Source of the DNA: Leptospira kemamanensis
GTDB taxonomy: Bacteria; Spirochaetota; Leptospiria; Leptospirales; Leptospiraceae
DNA: 64,000 nucleotides
Direction of reading: 5' to 3'
Assembly (NCBI RefSeq): GCF_004769665.1
Contig: NZ_RQGG01000005.1
Span: 1 to 64,000, forward strand
Every line of letters starts with the position of its first letter. The stretch's first letter is position 1. The notes beneath the pieces were generated by a model. It did not search any database. It saw only the letters and a list, made by a program, of their open reading frames with translations, and was not told where the DNA came from. Position numbers and translations under genes: made by a program. This document shows positions 17,689 through 26,078 of the stretch, one piece after another.

Positions 17689-18115
17689 GATTTACCTCAA
17701 TGATTTTTAATAGAGTTTGCCAAGGCAAAAGAGCACAACGATGACGACTAGGGTGAAACTTCACACTCTCTAAAAAGGATAACTCTTCTTTGTCACCAAA
17801 CAAGGAAGATTCCATCCCTTCTAAAAAATTTTTACGTTCCTTTAGATAGTTAGGAATAAATTCTTTTTTGAATTTGTTTTGATTTCGAAATAAAAAACCT
17901 ACTGAAGCAGAACATATCGAACAAGATTCTCCAGATACAGCTTGGATCTGAAGGGAACCATCTTCATTTTCCAAATAATACAATTTCACTTCATCCCCAC
18001 ACAAGGGATTAAGCGCGCTCACTTCCTTTACCACATCTTTTGGTATTTGCCAATTGGCTAAAGATTTCCATTTCAGAAAATCTACGTATGAATTATTTTC
18101 TAACGACACGACCAA
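17672..18115 (-). CDS. sufU: SufU-type Fe-S assembly protein
   Basis: A 147-residue IscU-like protein. The three cysteines of SufU are visible in [15 protein letters not shown] and [10 protein letters not shown], with the Asp after the first Cys, so the zinc/sulphur-acceptor site is intact. In Gram-positive SUF systems SufU is the zinc-dependent sulphur acceptor for SufS, which is encoded directly upstream here. The start is a TTG at 18115 or a GTG at 18109 with no obvious ribosome site; it overlaps sufS by 23 bases, so coupled translation is likely. Confidence 0.9.
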   Translation of the reverse strand: MVVSLENNSYVDFLKWKSLANWQIPKDVVKEVSALNPLCGDEVKLYYLENEDGSLQIQAVSGESCSICSASVGFLFRNQNKFKKEFIPNYLKERKNFLEGMESSLFGDKEELSFLESVKFHPSRHRCALLPWQTLLKIIEVNHDPRT

Positions 18116-19337
18116 ATATCGATTTCACTTTCTCGATCGATTGGATGAGTGCATCGATGTCTTCTTTAGTATTGTAGAAGTAAAAAGATGCCCGACAGGT
18201 CCCTGGGATTTGTAATTGTTTCATAAGTGGTTGGCAACAGTGGTGACCCACACGAATCGCCACACCTTCTTCATCTAAAATGGAACCCACGTCATGAGGA
18301 TGGATTCCGTCCAAGGTAAAGGAGACAACTCCCCCCCTTTTTTCTAAATCATCTGTCCCGTAAAGGGTTAAACCGCCGATACGATGAAACCGTTCCAGTG
18401 CATATTCGGTTAACATCCGTTCGTGTTCTTTGATGTTTTTCATACCTACTTTTTGTAAATAGTCCAAAGCATGAGAAAATCCAATGACTCCAGCGATGTT
18501 CGGTGTACCTGCTTCTAATTTTGCAGGAAGGGCTGCATACGTAGAACTTTCCAATTCCACAGATTCAATCATATCACCACCACCTAACCAAGGAGGCATG
18601 GCTTCTAAAATTTCCTCTTTTCCAAAAAGAACTCCAACTCCCGTTGGACCGAGCATCTTATGAGCAGAAAAAGCATAAAAGTCTACATCCATATCCACCA
18701 AATGGATTGGCATATGACAAGCTGCTTGCGCACCATCTACTAGAATTTTGGCACCAACTTGCCTTACACGATCAATGATTTTTGACAAATCATGAACCGT
18801 TCCTGTGACATTGGACATTTGACTGATTGCGACGATTTTTGTACGTTTGGTTATAATTTCGTTTAACTTAGATAAGTCGTAAGTCGTATCTTCTTTGATG
18901 GGGATGAATTTTAAAAATGCCTTCTTTTCTCGAGCCAACATCTGCCAAGGAACTAAATTAGAATGATGTTCCTGAACCGATAAAACAATTTCATCTCCTT
19001 CCGATACATTCACTCTTCCATAGGTCTGAGCAACGAGGTTGATTGAATCAGTTGTTCCACGTGTGAAAATGATTGCTTTGGCACATTGCGCTTGGAAAAA
19101 ATGGCTAGTTTTGATCCTTGTCCTTTCAAAAAGTTCTGTTGCATGTTGGGAAAGGTAATACACCCCACGATGGATGTTTGCATTTTCTTTCGCATAATAA
19201 TCATTTGTTGCCTGGATCACAGACATTGGTTTTTGGGAAGTAGCACCATTGTCTAAATAAACAAGTGGTTTTCCATTTGGTATGGTTTCAGAAAGAATGG
19301 GAAAGTCTAAGCGTAGTTTGTATGGATCCAAACTCAT
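18093..19337 (-). CDS. sufS: Cysteine desulphurase, SufS type
   Basis: A PLP enzyme taking sulphur from cysteine for Fe-S assembly. The 414-residue protein has the N-terminal [11 protein letters not shown], the PLP Lys in [25 protein letters not shown] and the catalytic Cys loop [12 protein letters not shown] near residue 370, all typical of group II desulphurases. It overlaps the Rieske gene by 4 bases and sufU by 23 bases. It supplies sulphur to SufU encoded next. Confidence 0.96.
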   Translation of the reverse strand: MSLDPYKLRLDFPILSETIPNGKPLVYLDNGATSQKPMSVIQATNDYYAKENANIHRGVYYLSQHATELFERTRIKTSHFFQAQCAKAIIFTRGTTDSINLVAQTYGRVNVSEGDEIVLSVQEHHSNLVPWQMLAREKKAFLKFIPIKEDTTYDLSKLNEIITKRTKIVAISQMSNVTGTVHDLSKIIDRVRQVGAKILVDGAQAACHMPIHLVDMDVDFYAFSAHKMLGPTGVGVLFGKEEILEAMPPWLGGGDMIESVELESSTYAALPAKLEAGTPNIAGVIGFSHALDYLQKVGMKNIKEHERMLTEYALERFHRIGGLTLYGTDDLEKRGGVVSFTLDGIHPHDVGSILDEEGVAIRVGHHCCQPLMKQLQIPGTCRASFYFYNTKEDIDALIQSIEKVKSIFGRVVRK

Positions 19338-19651
19338 ACGGACTCCAAATCCACTTCTAAATCATCCCCAACCACTTTGGTTGGAAATACAGTGAGTGGC
19401 TCTGTAGCAGGAAGTGCTAATACACTTCCATTTCGAATATCGAATTTCGCAAAATGGCGAGGACAAGTGATCACACATCCTTCTAATTTTCCGCAAGAGA
19501 TTTCTTCTCCATCATGGGTACAAGAATCTTCGAAGGCATAATACTCATTTTCCCATTTGGTCACCACAACAGAAAAATGTCTGGTTTTTACAACCTTCAT
19601 CTTTCCTTCTTCAATTTCCCCAATAGAGACTAACTTTTTAAAAGCCATCAT
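19334..19651 (-). CDS. Rieske-type [2Fe-2S] ferredoxin in the suf operon
   Basis: A 105-residue small Rieske protein. The cluster ligands are visible as [11 protein letters not shown] (Cys-X-His) and [11 protein letters not shown] (Cys-X-X-His). Small Rieske ferredoxins of this kind occur in SUF operons of several phyla and as electron carriers for oxygenases; no oxygenase is encoded nearby, so an electron-supply role in cluster assembly is favoured. GGAGG precedes the ATG, which overlaps the sufD stop in ATGA. Confidence 0.9.
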   Translation of the reverse strand: MMAFKKLVSIGEIEEGKMKVVKTRHFSVVVTKWENEYYAFEDSCTHDGEEISCGKLEGCVITCPRHFAKFDIRNGSVLALPATEPLTVFPTKVVGDDLEVDLESV

Positions 19652-20811
19652 TTCCCTCCCACGAGAATTGTATGAATGGAAGATTCCAATTCTTGTTTGA
19701 TTTCATCAGAAAAACCTATGGCATGGATGGATTCGCCATAAAATGCAGTGACGAGAAGAGATTTAGATTCCTCAGGACTCAGTCCCCGAGACAATAAATA
19801 AAAAAACTGTTCTTCGTCAATGTCCCCGACAGTGGCTCCGTGGGTACAAGATACGTCTTCAGCAAGAACTTCTAATTTTGGATTGGCTTCTGCTCTTGCT
19901 TTTTTATTTAAAGAAAGGTTAAACGATTCTTGGTGTGCAACCACCTTTTTTAAATTAGGTGGGATGATCAAATTTCCTGTAAACACATGGTGGGAACGAT
20001 CGGTGACTATGGCTTTGTAACTAATTTTACTGGTTGTATGGTCTGCATGGTGGACCATTTCCATATCCAAATCTTTGAGGTTACGATTTCCTATGGCAGA
20101 GACTCCGTCCACAGTCACCTCCGCTCCTTTTCCTAAAAGATGGGAAAATAGAAATAATTTGGAACGAAATCCACCAAATGGGAAATGGTGGAATTTCACC
20201 GAGGCATTTTCTTTTGCTAAAACAAGAACAGTTCGAAATTGGAGTAAGTCTTCGTCCAAATTCTCTTCATCTAAAATTTCAACGATGGAATCTTTTTCCG
20301 AAACAAATACATCCACGATAGACAAAAGATGAAGTGACTCTGAATCATGTTTTGTTTCGGTTTTGAATTGAATTTGTGTGGAAGAACCACTGGGAACATA
20401 AAAAATTCGAAACAAACACTTAGGTTCGTCTCCTGTAAAGGATTCTGTTATGATGTGTATTGGTTCTTCACAGGGAAACACTGAAATTTCTGAGGAGCCA
20501 AGAACGGAAAGATAGGTAAAATATTCTTTTGGCAAATGGGTTTTCACCAAGTCCAAAATTTCCTTTTGTTTCGCAGTAGATAACAACGGTTCGCTGGTGC
20601 TCGAATTCGAAGTGTGATTTGCAAAACTTTTTTGATTGGGATCAAACCCGACTTCTTTCCAATCGATGGAACTGATTGGAAATTTGCGGTAATTTTCCTC
20701 TTTTTCCGTGGGGAAACTGAGACCTTCCCAATCTGCCATAAGAGACTGGTTCCATTCTTGTTTTGTCGTGAGATCGATTGAAAATTGATTTTTTTTGAGT
20801 GAGGAATTCAT
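19648..20811 (-). CDS. sufD: Fe-S scaffold subunit SufD
   Basis: A component of the SufBCD scaffold complex in the cytoplasm. The 387 residues include the SufB/SufD beta-helix core and the C-terminal block [26 protein letters not shown] followed by helices. The cysteine and glutamate pattern of SufB is absent and the length is that of SufD. I chose ATG 20811 because it overlaps the sufC stop in ATGA; an upstream in-frame start at 20838 is less likely. No sufB gene is found in the window although SufD normally needs it. Confidence 0.9.
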   Translation of the reverse strand: MNSSLKKNQFSIDLTTKQEWNQSLMADWEGLSFPTEKEENYRKFPISSIDWKEVGFDPNQKSFANHTSNSSTSEPLLSTAKQKEILDLVKTHLPKEYFTYLSVLGSSEISVFPCEEPIHIITESFTGDEPKCLFRIFYVPSGSSTQIQFKTETKHDSESLHLLSIVDVFVSEKDSIVEILDEENLDEDLLQFRTVLVLAKENASVKFHHFPFGGFRSKLFLFSHLLGKGAEVTVDGVSAIGNRNLKDLDMEMVHHADHTTSKISYKAIVTDRSHHVFTGNLIIPPNLKKVVAHQESFNLSLNKKARAEANPKLEVLAEDVSCTHGATVGDIDEEQFFYLLSRGLSPEESKSLLVTAFYGESIHAIGFSDEIKQELESSIHTILVGGK

Positions 20812-21560
20812 TTGACCCCTTCTCTCTCCAAAATCCAATCATATCCCACTTCTTCTAATTTCAAAGATAGGTCTTTTCCTCCCGTCTCCAAAATCCTACC
20901 ATCTGCAAACACGTGAACAAAATCGGGAACGATATAATTCAACATCCTTTGGTAATGTGTGATGAGTAAAATGGATCGTTCTGGATTTCGGTTGGCATTA
21001 ATCCCTTCTGAAACAATTCGTAAGGCATCGATATCAAGTCCCGAATCGGTTTCATCCAAAATGGACAAAACAGGTTTCAGTAAACTCATTTGTAAAATTT
21101 CAGCGCGTTTTTTTTCTCCACCAGAAAATCCATCATTCACATAACGACCGATAAATGATTGAGGCACTTCCAAAAGATCCATTGCCGATTTTAGCTCTTG
21201 TTTGAATTCCTTCACAGGAAGTTCTTTTCCACGGTGAGCCTTGAGAATGGATTTTAGAAAATTCCCGATCGTTACACCAGGAAGTGCAGTTGGGTATTGA
21301 AAGGATAAAAATACACCAAGCCTTGCTCTTTCGTCTGTACTCAGTTTTAAAATCGATTGTCCACGAAAGAGAATGTCACCGGAAGTGACTGTGTATTTTG
21401 GATGGCCGAGAATGACATTCGAAAGTGTACTTTTCCCCGATCCATTGGGACCCATGATGGCATGGACTTCCCCGCTTCCGATCGTCAAATTGACCCCACG
21501 GAGGATTTCTTTGTCTCCCACGGTGGCATGAAGAGATTGTATTTCGAGAATTGCGGACAA
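20808..21560 (-). CDS. sufC: Fe-S assembly ATPase SufC
   Basis: The ABC-type ATPase of the SufBCD complex, cytoplasmic and without a membrane partner. The 250 residues show Walker [12 protein letters not shown], the Q loop [13 protein letters not shown], signature [11 protein letters not shown] and Walker [16 protein letters not shown], all characteristic of SufC. It is the first gene of the minus-strand operon. The start is TTG 21560 with AGGA seven bases upstream. A strong -10 box and a Fur/PerR-like palindrome lie 24-43 bases upstream of the start. Confidence 0.95.
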   Translation of the reverse strand: MSAILEIQSLHATVGDKEILRGVNLTIGSGEVHAIMGPNGSGKSTLSNVILGHPKYTVTSGDILFRGQSILKLSTDERARLGVFLSFQYPTALPGVTIGNFLKSILKAHRGKELPVKEFKQELKSAMDLLEVPQSFIGRYVNDGFSGGEKKRAEILQMSLLKPVLSILDETDSGLDIDALRIVSEGINANRNPERSILLITHYQRMLNYIVPDFVHVFADGRILETGGKDLSLKLEEVGYDWILEREGVK

Positions 21561-21583
21561 GGTGGTATCCTGTTTTTTTTATT

Positions 21584-21596
21584 TAGAATGATTCTA
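21584..21596 (-). promoter_or_regulatory. Fur/PerR-family operator-like palindrome
   Basis: TAGAAT-C-ATTCTA is a perfect 6-1-6 inverted repeat (extended toward 21583-21598). It resembles the 7-1-7 boxes of Fur-family regulators, PerR in particular. It begins two bases downstream of the sufC -10 box in the direction of transcription, where a bound repressor would block initiation. Iron- or peroxide-responsive control of the suf-ggt-gsh operon is inferred, not shown. Confidence 0.6.
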
Positions 21597-21597
21597 T

Positions 21598-21603
21598 ATT
21601 ATA
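21598..21603 (-). promoter_or_regulatory. -10 box of the suf operon promoter
   Basis: On the minus strand a perfect TATAAT lies at 21603-21598, 38 bases before the sufC start codon. At a spacing of 17-18 bases the -35 region reads only TTTTCC or TTTCCT, a weak match. A good -10, a weak -35 and an overlapping operator suggest a regulated promoter. Confidence 0.6.
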
Positions 21604-21652
21604 GACGAATCCCTTCTACCAGGAAAATCGACCACTCAAAAAAAACAAGATT

Positions 21653-22891
21653 CTATTCCGACCAACTCACCTGGGCAACAAGGATCTTCCCTGCCATCAG
21701 GGAAAAGGTAAAAATCACATATTGGTTCTGGTTACCTATGTCATACAAAGGATAGGTCACACCCCATTTTTTGCGAAACCGTTCGGACTCTTCCTTGTGT
21801 TTCAAAAAATACGGTTTCCACGCATAATTATTGCCAATCTGCCGGGAACGTTCCAAATACCCACCGTTCATCCGATCCAAATCATAGGTCGGTGTGATTT
21901 GGTATCCTTCCGCATCACAAACAAAAACCTTCAAAATCTCTCTTGGTAAGGAACCTAAGATTTGACCAAAGCGAAATGGAAAGTCCTCTTCACTGGAATC
22001 CGAAAGTTCATAAAACAAATCTTGTAATTGGTCTATGATCTTTTGTTCCCGGATTCCTTTGTCTCGCAGTTCCCTCGAACGAACACTGGAGAAGTTTTCC
22101 AAAACGGTTTTCATTTTGTCTGAGAATGTATTGCGATTCAAAAAATGGGGATTCGGGGTCGAAAAGTAAAACCCTTGTAAGAGATTGGCTCCCATGGAAA
22201 GAGCAAGATTCACTTCTTCTTCCGTTTCAATCCCTTCAAACAGAAGTTGGCTTCCTAATTTTTGTGACATCTCGGAGATCGCACCGAGTACTTGTTTAAA
22301 AGAGTTTTTATTCAAACTCTCTCGCATGATGCGAATATCCACTTTCATGATGTCTGGGTGTAAATACCCAATCCGTTCCAAATTGGAAAAACCTGTTCCT
22401 AAGTCGTCGATGGCAATTTTCAGACCATAATCTCGAAAGATTTGGACAATTTGGATCAGGCGTTCGATGGAACCATCAAATTCATCTTCTGTGATTTCAA
22501 TGACTACCTGGTTGCGATCAATCCCATATTTTTCAATGAGTTGGATGATATGAAAATTTTCGGCAAAAAGATCAGTATGGTGCACCCTCGATAAAAAGTT
22601 CGGCATCATATTGAAGAAAAGTTTGGTGCGAAGGTTACTTTCCTTCAGGGTCTGGACGGCCTTCTCTCTTAAAATTCGGTCAATATTGTAAATGGGAACA
22701 GGATCGTGTTCTCTATTGTGAAATAACCCACCTAAAGAATGGTAGGTGTTCTCTTCTGGATTGAACTGCCGGCCGAGGACTTCGTAAGCAGAAATCGACC
22801 GATTGATGGCATTGACGATGGGTTGGAAATGAGGGACAAAATATGTCTCGTTCCAAAACTGGTTTCCTTCCGTTGATTCCGTTGTGAACAT
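21653..22891 (-). CDS. EAL-domain cyclic-di-GMP phosphodiesterase with YkuI_C-like sensor domain
   Basis: A 412-residue soluble protein. The EAL domain (about residues 15-255) keeps the catalytic set: AYEVLGR (the ExLxR motif), NMMPNFLSR, VIEITEDEF, IAIDDLGTGFSNLE, MKVDI and LFEGIETEEE, so hydrolysis of c-di-GMP to pGpG is expected. The C-terminal part (VFVCDAEGYQITPTYD, NNYAWKPYF, GVTYPLYD, QYVIFTFSLMAG) resembles the YkuI C-terminal PAS-like domain of Bacillus, a presumed ligand sensor. No GGDEF domain and no membrane segment are present. The gene stands alone, 93 bases upstream of sufC. Confidence 0.9.
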   Translation of the reverse strand: MFTTESTEGNQFWNETYFVPHFQPIVNAINRSISAYEVLGRQFNPEENTYHSLGGLFHNREHDPVPIYNIDRILREKAVQTLKESNLRTKLFFNMMPNFLSRVHHTDLFAENFHIIQLIEKYGIDRNQVVIEITEDEFDGSIERLIQIVQIFRDYGLKIAIDDLGTGFSNLERIGYLHPDIMKVDIRIMRESLNKNSFKQVLGAISEMSQKLGSQLLFEGIETEEEVNLALSMGANLLQGFYFSTPNPHFLNRNTFSDKMKTVLENFSSVRSRELRDKGIREQKIIDQLQDLFYELSDSSEEDFPFRFGQILGSLPREILKVFVCDAEGYQITPTYDLDRMNGGYLERSRQIGNNYAWKPYFLKHKEESERFRKKWGVTYPLYDIGNQNQYVIFTFSLMAGKILVAQVSWSE

Positions 22892-23008
22892 GGTTCCCTT
22901 TCATCCAGGCTATAAGCGAGACCTTCCCTGGCAAGAAAATTTCCACATTTTTGAAACAAATTGGACTTAAATTTGACCCACAGAAATCATATTTGTGTCA
23001 AATTTGCC

Positions 23009-24292
23009 CTAAATAGAGTAGCCATCAGGAATCGCCGAATGCCTTGGCACCACGATGATCCCTTCCCGAATGCGAATGAACTCATCTTCGTATTCTTGTA
23101 AGTTCTGTTCGTTTAACAGGCGAACGTTGGCGCCTATCGCACAGTCTTTGTCGACAATTGTCCGTCGTATTTCGCAGTTAGGCCCAATGCCAATCGGGAT
23201 TTTTCCTGATTTCCGATCGAAGTAACCGTAGTGATCAAGTCCCATGATGATGGAATCATAGATTTTGGTTCCCGAAGCAATGAGTTGGCGCACCCCGATG
23301 ATCGAACGGTGCACCTCACATTGGTTAAGGATGGTTCCTTCGGAGATGAGAGCTTGGTTCACGACCGCCTGATTGATCTTTGACGGTGGTAATGCCCTAG
23401 CCCTTGTGTAAATCGGGGTTTTCTCTAAATACAAATTGAATTTAGGAATATGGTCGGTTAACATCAAATTGGCTTCGTAAAAGGCCTTGATGGTTCCAAT
23501 GTCCTCCCAATAACCGTCGTAAGTATACGCTTTGACCTTTCGTTCTTTTATGGCTTTGGGTAAAATTTCCTTTCCAAAATCGGCAAGACTTCGGTCTTCC
23601 AAGACATCGATTAACGTAGATGTGTTGAAGATATAAATCCCCATATTGGCTAAAAATGTACCGTTTTCCGTCCGACAGGATTCCACCTGGGTGATCTCTT
23701 GTGGTTTTTCGATGAATTCTTGGATGATGCCACCCACTCCTGCTTTCACAATTCCTAAACCATAAATTTGGTCTTCAGGAATCGCATTGGTTGCAACAGA
23801 GATTTGTGTTTCTGGGTCCATCAGATGGCTTTGCATAAAGTCTGCAAGGTCCATATTGTAGAGTTGATCTCCCGATAAGATGAGGACATATTTGGGTTTT
23901 TGTTCCCGGATATAAGGAAGCACTTTTCTCACGGCATCCGCAGTGCCTTCAAACCAATTCGCACTGGAAACGGTTTGTTCAGCGGCGATGATTTCCACAA
24001 AACTCTTTTGGTGGATATTGTTTGTCGCGTAGGTGCGATTGATGTGACGGTTCAGTGAATACGAGTTAAACTGAGTTAAAATAAAGATTTTTTCAAATCC
24101 GCTGTTTAAGGAATTGGAAATAGGGATATCAATCAAACGATACTTCCCACCAAAACTCACGGCGGGTTTTGATCGTTTTTCAGTTAAAGGCAATAGCCTT
24201 GTGCCCTTTCCCCCACCTAAAATAATTGTGAGCACTTCATCTTTTTTTAAGATAAAATCCACACAGTCGATTGAGTCTTCTTGAAATCGCAT
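23009..24292 (-). CDS. glgC: Glucose-1-phosphate adenylyltransferase
   Basis: Makes ADP-glucose for glycogen synthesis. The 427-residue protein has the pyrophosphorylase motif ILGGGKGTRLLPLTEKRSKP, FGGKYRLIDIPISN, the allosteric/substrate segment FEGTADAVRKVLPYI, the catalytic ILSGDQLYNMD and FIEKP, and a C-terminal left-handed beta-helix. The basic N-terminal segment and residues near the activator site look typical of GlgC. AAGGATAGG precedes ATG 24292. It lies downstream of purQ with a 54-base gap and may share the transcript. Confidence 0.95.
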   Translation of the reverse strand: MRFQEDSIDCVDFILKKDEVLTIILGGGKGTRLLPLTEKRSKPAVSFGGKYRLIDIPISNSLNSGFEKIFILTQFNSYSLNRHINRTYATNNIHQKSFVEIIAAEQTVSSANWFEGTADAVRKVLPYIREQKPKYVLILSGDQLYNMDLADFMQSHLMDPETQISVATNAIPEDQIYGLGIVKAGVGGIIQEFIEKPQEITQVESCRTENGTFLANMGIYIFNTSTLIDVLEDRSLADFGKEILPKAIKERKVKAYTYDGYWEDIGTIKAFYEANLMLTDHIPKFNLYLEKTPIYTRARALPPSKINQAVVNQALISEGTILNQCEVHRSIIGVRQLIASGTKIYDSIIMGLDHYGYFDRKSGKIPIGIGPNCEIRRTIVDKDCAIGANVRLLNEQNLQEYEDEFIRIREGIIVVPRHSAIPDGYSI

Positions 24293-24346
24293 ACCTATCC
24301 TTATAAAGGGATTGGACGAAAAAGCAAGAAAAGGAAATCGAAGTTT

Positions 24347-24994
24347 CTAATTTTTTAAAAGAGCTTCTAAGATTTGTTTGCCGTCCATTTTTCCTGTATA
24401 AGGATTCATGGCTCGTTCAGGGTGAGGCATCATTCCAAGAACATTTCCTTTTTCATTGCAAATCCCTGCGATGTCATGTAAGGAACCATTTGGGTTTTCT
24501 TTGTAACGAAACACCACTTGGCCATTTTTTTCTAAACGTTCTAAAGTTTCTGCATCTGCAAAGTAGGCACCTTCTCCATGAGCAATGGGAATGGAAAGAT
24601 TTCCTTGGATTTGTTTTCCAAATGCATTTTCTTTTACGGGAACGAGGTCCACATCTTTACAAATGTATTTAAGAGTGCGGTTGTGTAGAAGTGCTCCCGG
24701 AAGTAATCCCGATTCTGTTAGGATTTGGAAACCATTACAAACACCGAGAACCTTTCCCCCTTTGTTTGCATACTTGACCACCGATTCCATGGAAGGGCTA
24801 AACTTTGCCATGGCTCCACAGCGAAGGTAATCACCGAAGGAAAATCCACCAGGTAAAACAACTAAATCAGGAACATCTTCAAAGGATTCTTTGTACCAGG
24901 TGTATTCCACATTCGCTTGGAAGGTTTCCTGTAAGACAGTTCCCACATCCTTATCACAATTGGAACCAGGAAAGGTAACAACACGAACCTTCAT
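24347..24994 (-). CDS. purQ: Phosphoribosylformylglycinamidine synthase, glutaminase subunit PurQ
   Basis: Supplies ammonia from glutamine for FGAM formation in purine synthesis. The 215-residue class I amidotransferase has PGSNCDKDV at the N-terminus, the nucleophile in GVCNGFQIL and the His-Glu dyad in MMPHPERAM. It overlaps purS by 4 bases. With separate PurS and PurQ the organism should carry a small PurL elsewhere; purL is not in the window. Confidence 0.96.
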   Translation of the reverse strand: MKVRVVTFPGSNCDKDVGTVLQETFQANVEYTWYKESFEDVPDLVVLPGGFSFGDYLRCGAMAKFSPSMESVVKYANKGGKVLGVCNGFQILTESGLLPGALLHNRTLKYICKDVDLVPVKENAFGKQIQGNLSIPIAHGEGAYFADAETLERLEKNGQVVFRYKENPNGSLHDIAGICNEKGNVLGMMPHPERAMNPYTGKMDGKQILEALLKN

Positions 24995-25239
24995 TGTGAC
25001 TCCACAACCAATTTGTATGTTTCGATCACTTGGTTCACAAGGACTGATTCACAGATTTCTTTGGCTACTTTTTCTGCTTCTTGTAAAGAAGAGGCATTGA
25101 GTTTGATTTCAATGTATTTTCCCACACGTAAGTCTTGGACTTGTGTTCTCCCTTGGTCTTGTAGGGTACGAAGAACGGTTTGTCCTTGGGGATCTAGGAC
25201 GGATTCTTTGAGGGTGACATTTATTTTTGCGACAAACAT
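24991..25239 (-). CDS. purS: Phosphoribosylformylglycinamidine synthase subunit PurS
   Basis: An 82-residue protein bridging PurQ and small-type PurL. The family pattern is visible: ESVLDPQGQTVLRTLQDQG, VQDLRVGKYIEIKL and ending in a helix with VIETYKL. The start overlaps the 3' end of purC by 19 bases, and the stop overlaps the purQ start in ATGA, so purC-purS-purQ is translationally coupled. Confidence 0.94.
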   Translation of the reverse strand: MFVAKINVTLKESVLDPQGQTVLRTLQDQGRTQVQDLRVGKYIEIKLNASSLQEAEKVAKEICESVLVNQVIETYKLVVESQ

Positions 25240-26078
25240 AGGTTGATTTTCTCTTCTAATTCCAAGTATTTTTTACGTAGTTCCTGAATCAAGGATTCGG
25301 GGAGTTGTGGGGGCGGAGGATTTTTATCCCAGGAGGTGGATTCCAGCCAATTTCTAAGGATTTGTTTGTCAAAACTGGCAGGTGTTTTTCCTAAAACATA
25401 AGTAGAAGCGTCCCAATACCGCGAGGAATCGGGTGTCAAAATTTCATCGATGAGGATGGGTTCCCCATCCATCAATCCAAATTCAAATTTGGTGTCACAA
25501 AGAAGGATTCCTTGTTTTGCCATGAGTCCGTGTGCTTCCGTATACAAACGAAGGGAAAGATTTTTTACCTTTTGGAATAAAACGGAACCCACTTCCTTTT
25601 CCATGGTTTCTTCACTTACATTTTCATCGTGCCCAGAATCATTTTTTCTAGCTGGTGTGAAAATCGGTGTCGGAAATTGATACGACTCTTGTAAACCTTT
25701 TGGGTAAGGAGTTTCCGCTATCGTTCCCGACTGCAGGTATTCTTTCCAAGCAGAACCAGTGAGGTAACCCCGCACCACACATTCGAAGTCGATCCGTTTT
25801 GCTTTTTTCACAAGTACAGACCGGCCAACCACTGCGGGATCATTTTGATAGGGTTTCGGAAATAAATTCGGATCATCAGTCACCAAATGATTTGGAATCT
25901 CGTGAAAGTGATGGAACCATTTTGTCGAAATACGAGTGAGAATTTTCCCTTTGTCTTCCACTGGTTCTGAAAAAACGACATCAAATGCAGAAATCCTATC
26001 TGTGGCAACGAGTAATAACTCAGTTCCCAAATCATAGACATCTCTCACCTTTCCTTTGTAATGCGGATTTGGAATCAT
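25221..26078 (-). CDS. purC: Phosphoribosylaminoimidazole-succinocarboxamide synthase
   Basis: Joins CAIR with aspartate, using ATP, to form SAICAR in purine synthesis. The protein has GKVRDVYDLG, LLLVATDRISAFDVV, ECVVRGYLTGSAWKEY (an enzyme-family signature) and LCDTKFEFGL with LIDEILTPDSSRYW. Length is about 285 residues, near the longer yeast-like form. I chose ATG 26078, which overlaps the stop of the upstream PP2C gene in ATGA; a GTG at 26090 is the alternative. Coupling of a purine gene to a signalling phosphatase is unusual. Confidence 0.95.
   Translation of the reverse strand: MIPNPHYKGKVRDVYDLGTELLLVATDRISAFDVVFSEPVEDKGKILTRISTKWFHHFHEIPNHLVTDDPNLFPKPYQNDPAVVGRSVLVKKAKRIDFECVVRGYLTGSAWKEYLQSGTIAETPYPKGLQESYQFPTPIFTPARKNDSGHDENVSEETMEKEVGSVLFQKVKNLSLRLYTEAHGLMAKQGILLCDTKFEFGLMDGEPILIDEILTPDSSRYWDASTYVLGKTPASFDKQILRNWLESTSWDKNPPPPQLPESLIQELRKKYLELEEKINLCLSQK

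Noticed and set aside
24293..24325. A sigma-70 promoter for glgC (TTGCTT, 16 bases, TATAAG)
   Set aside because: The -10 would end only seven bases before the ATG, and its bases overlap the AAGGATAGG ribosome site. It would require a leaderless transcript, so it was not listed.
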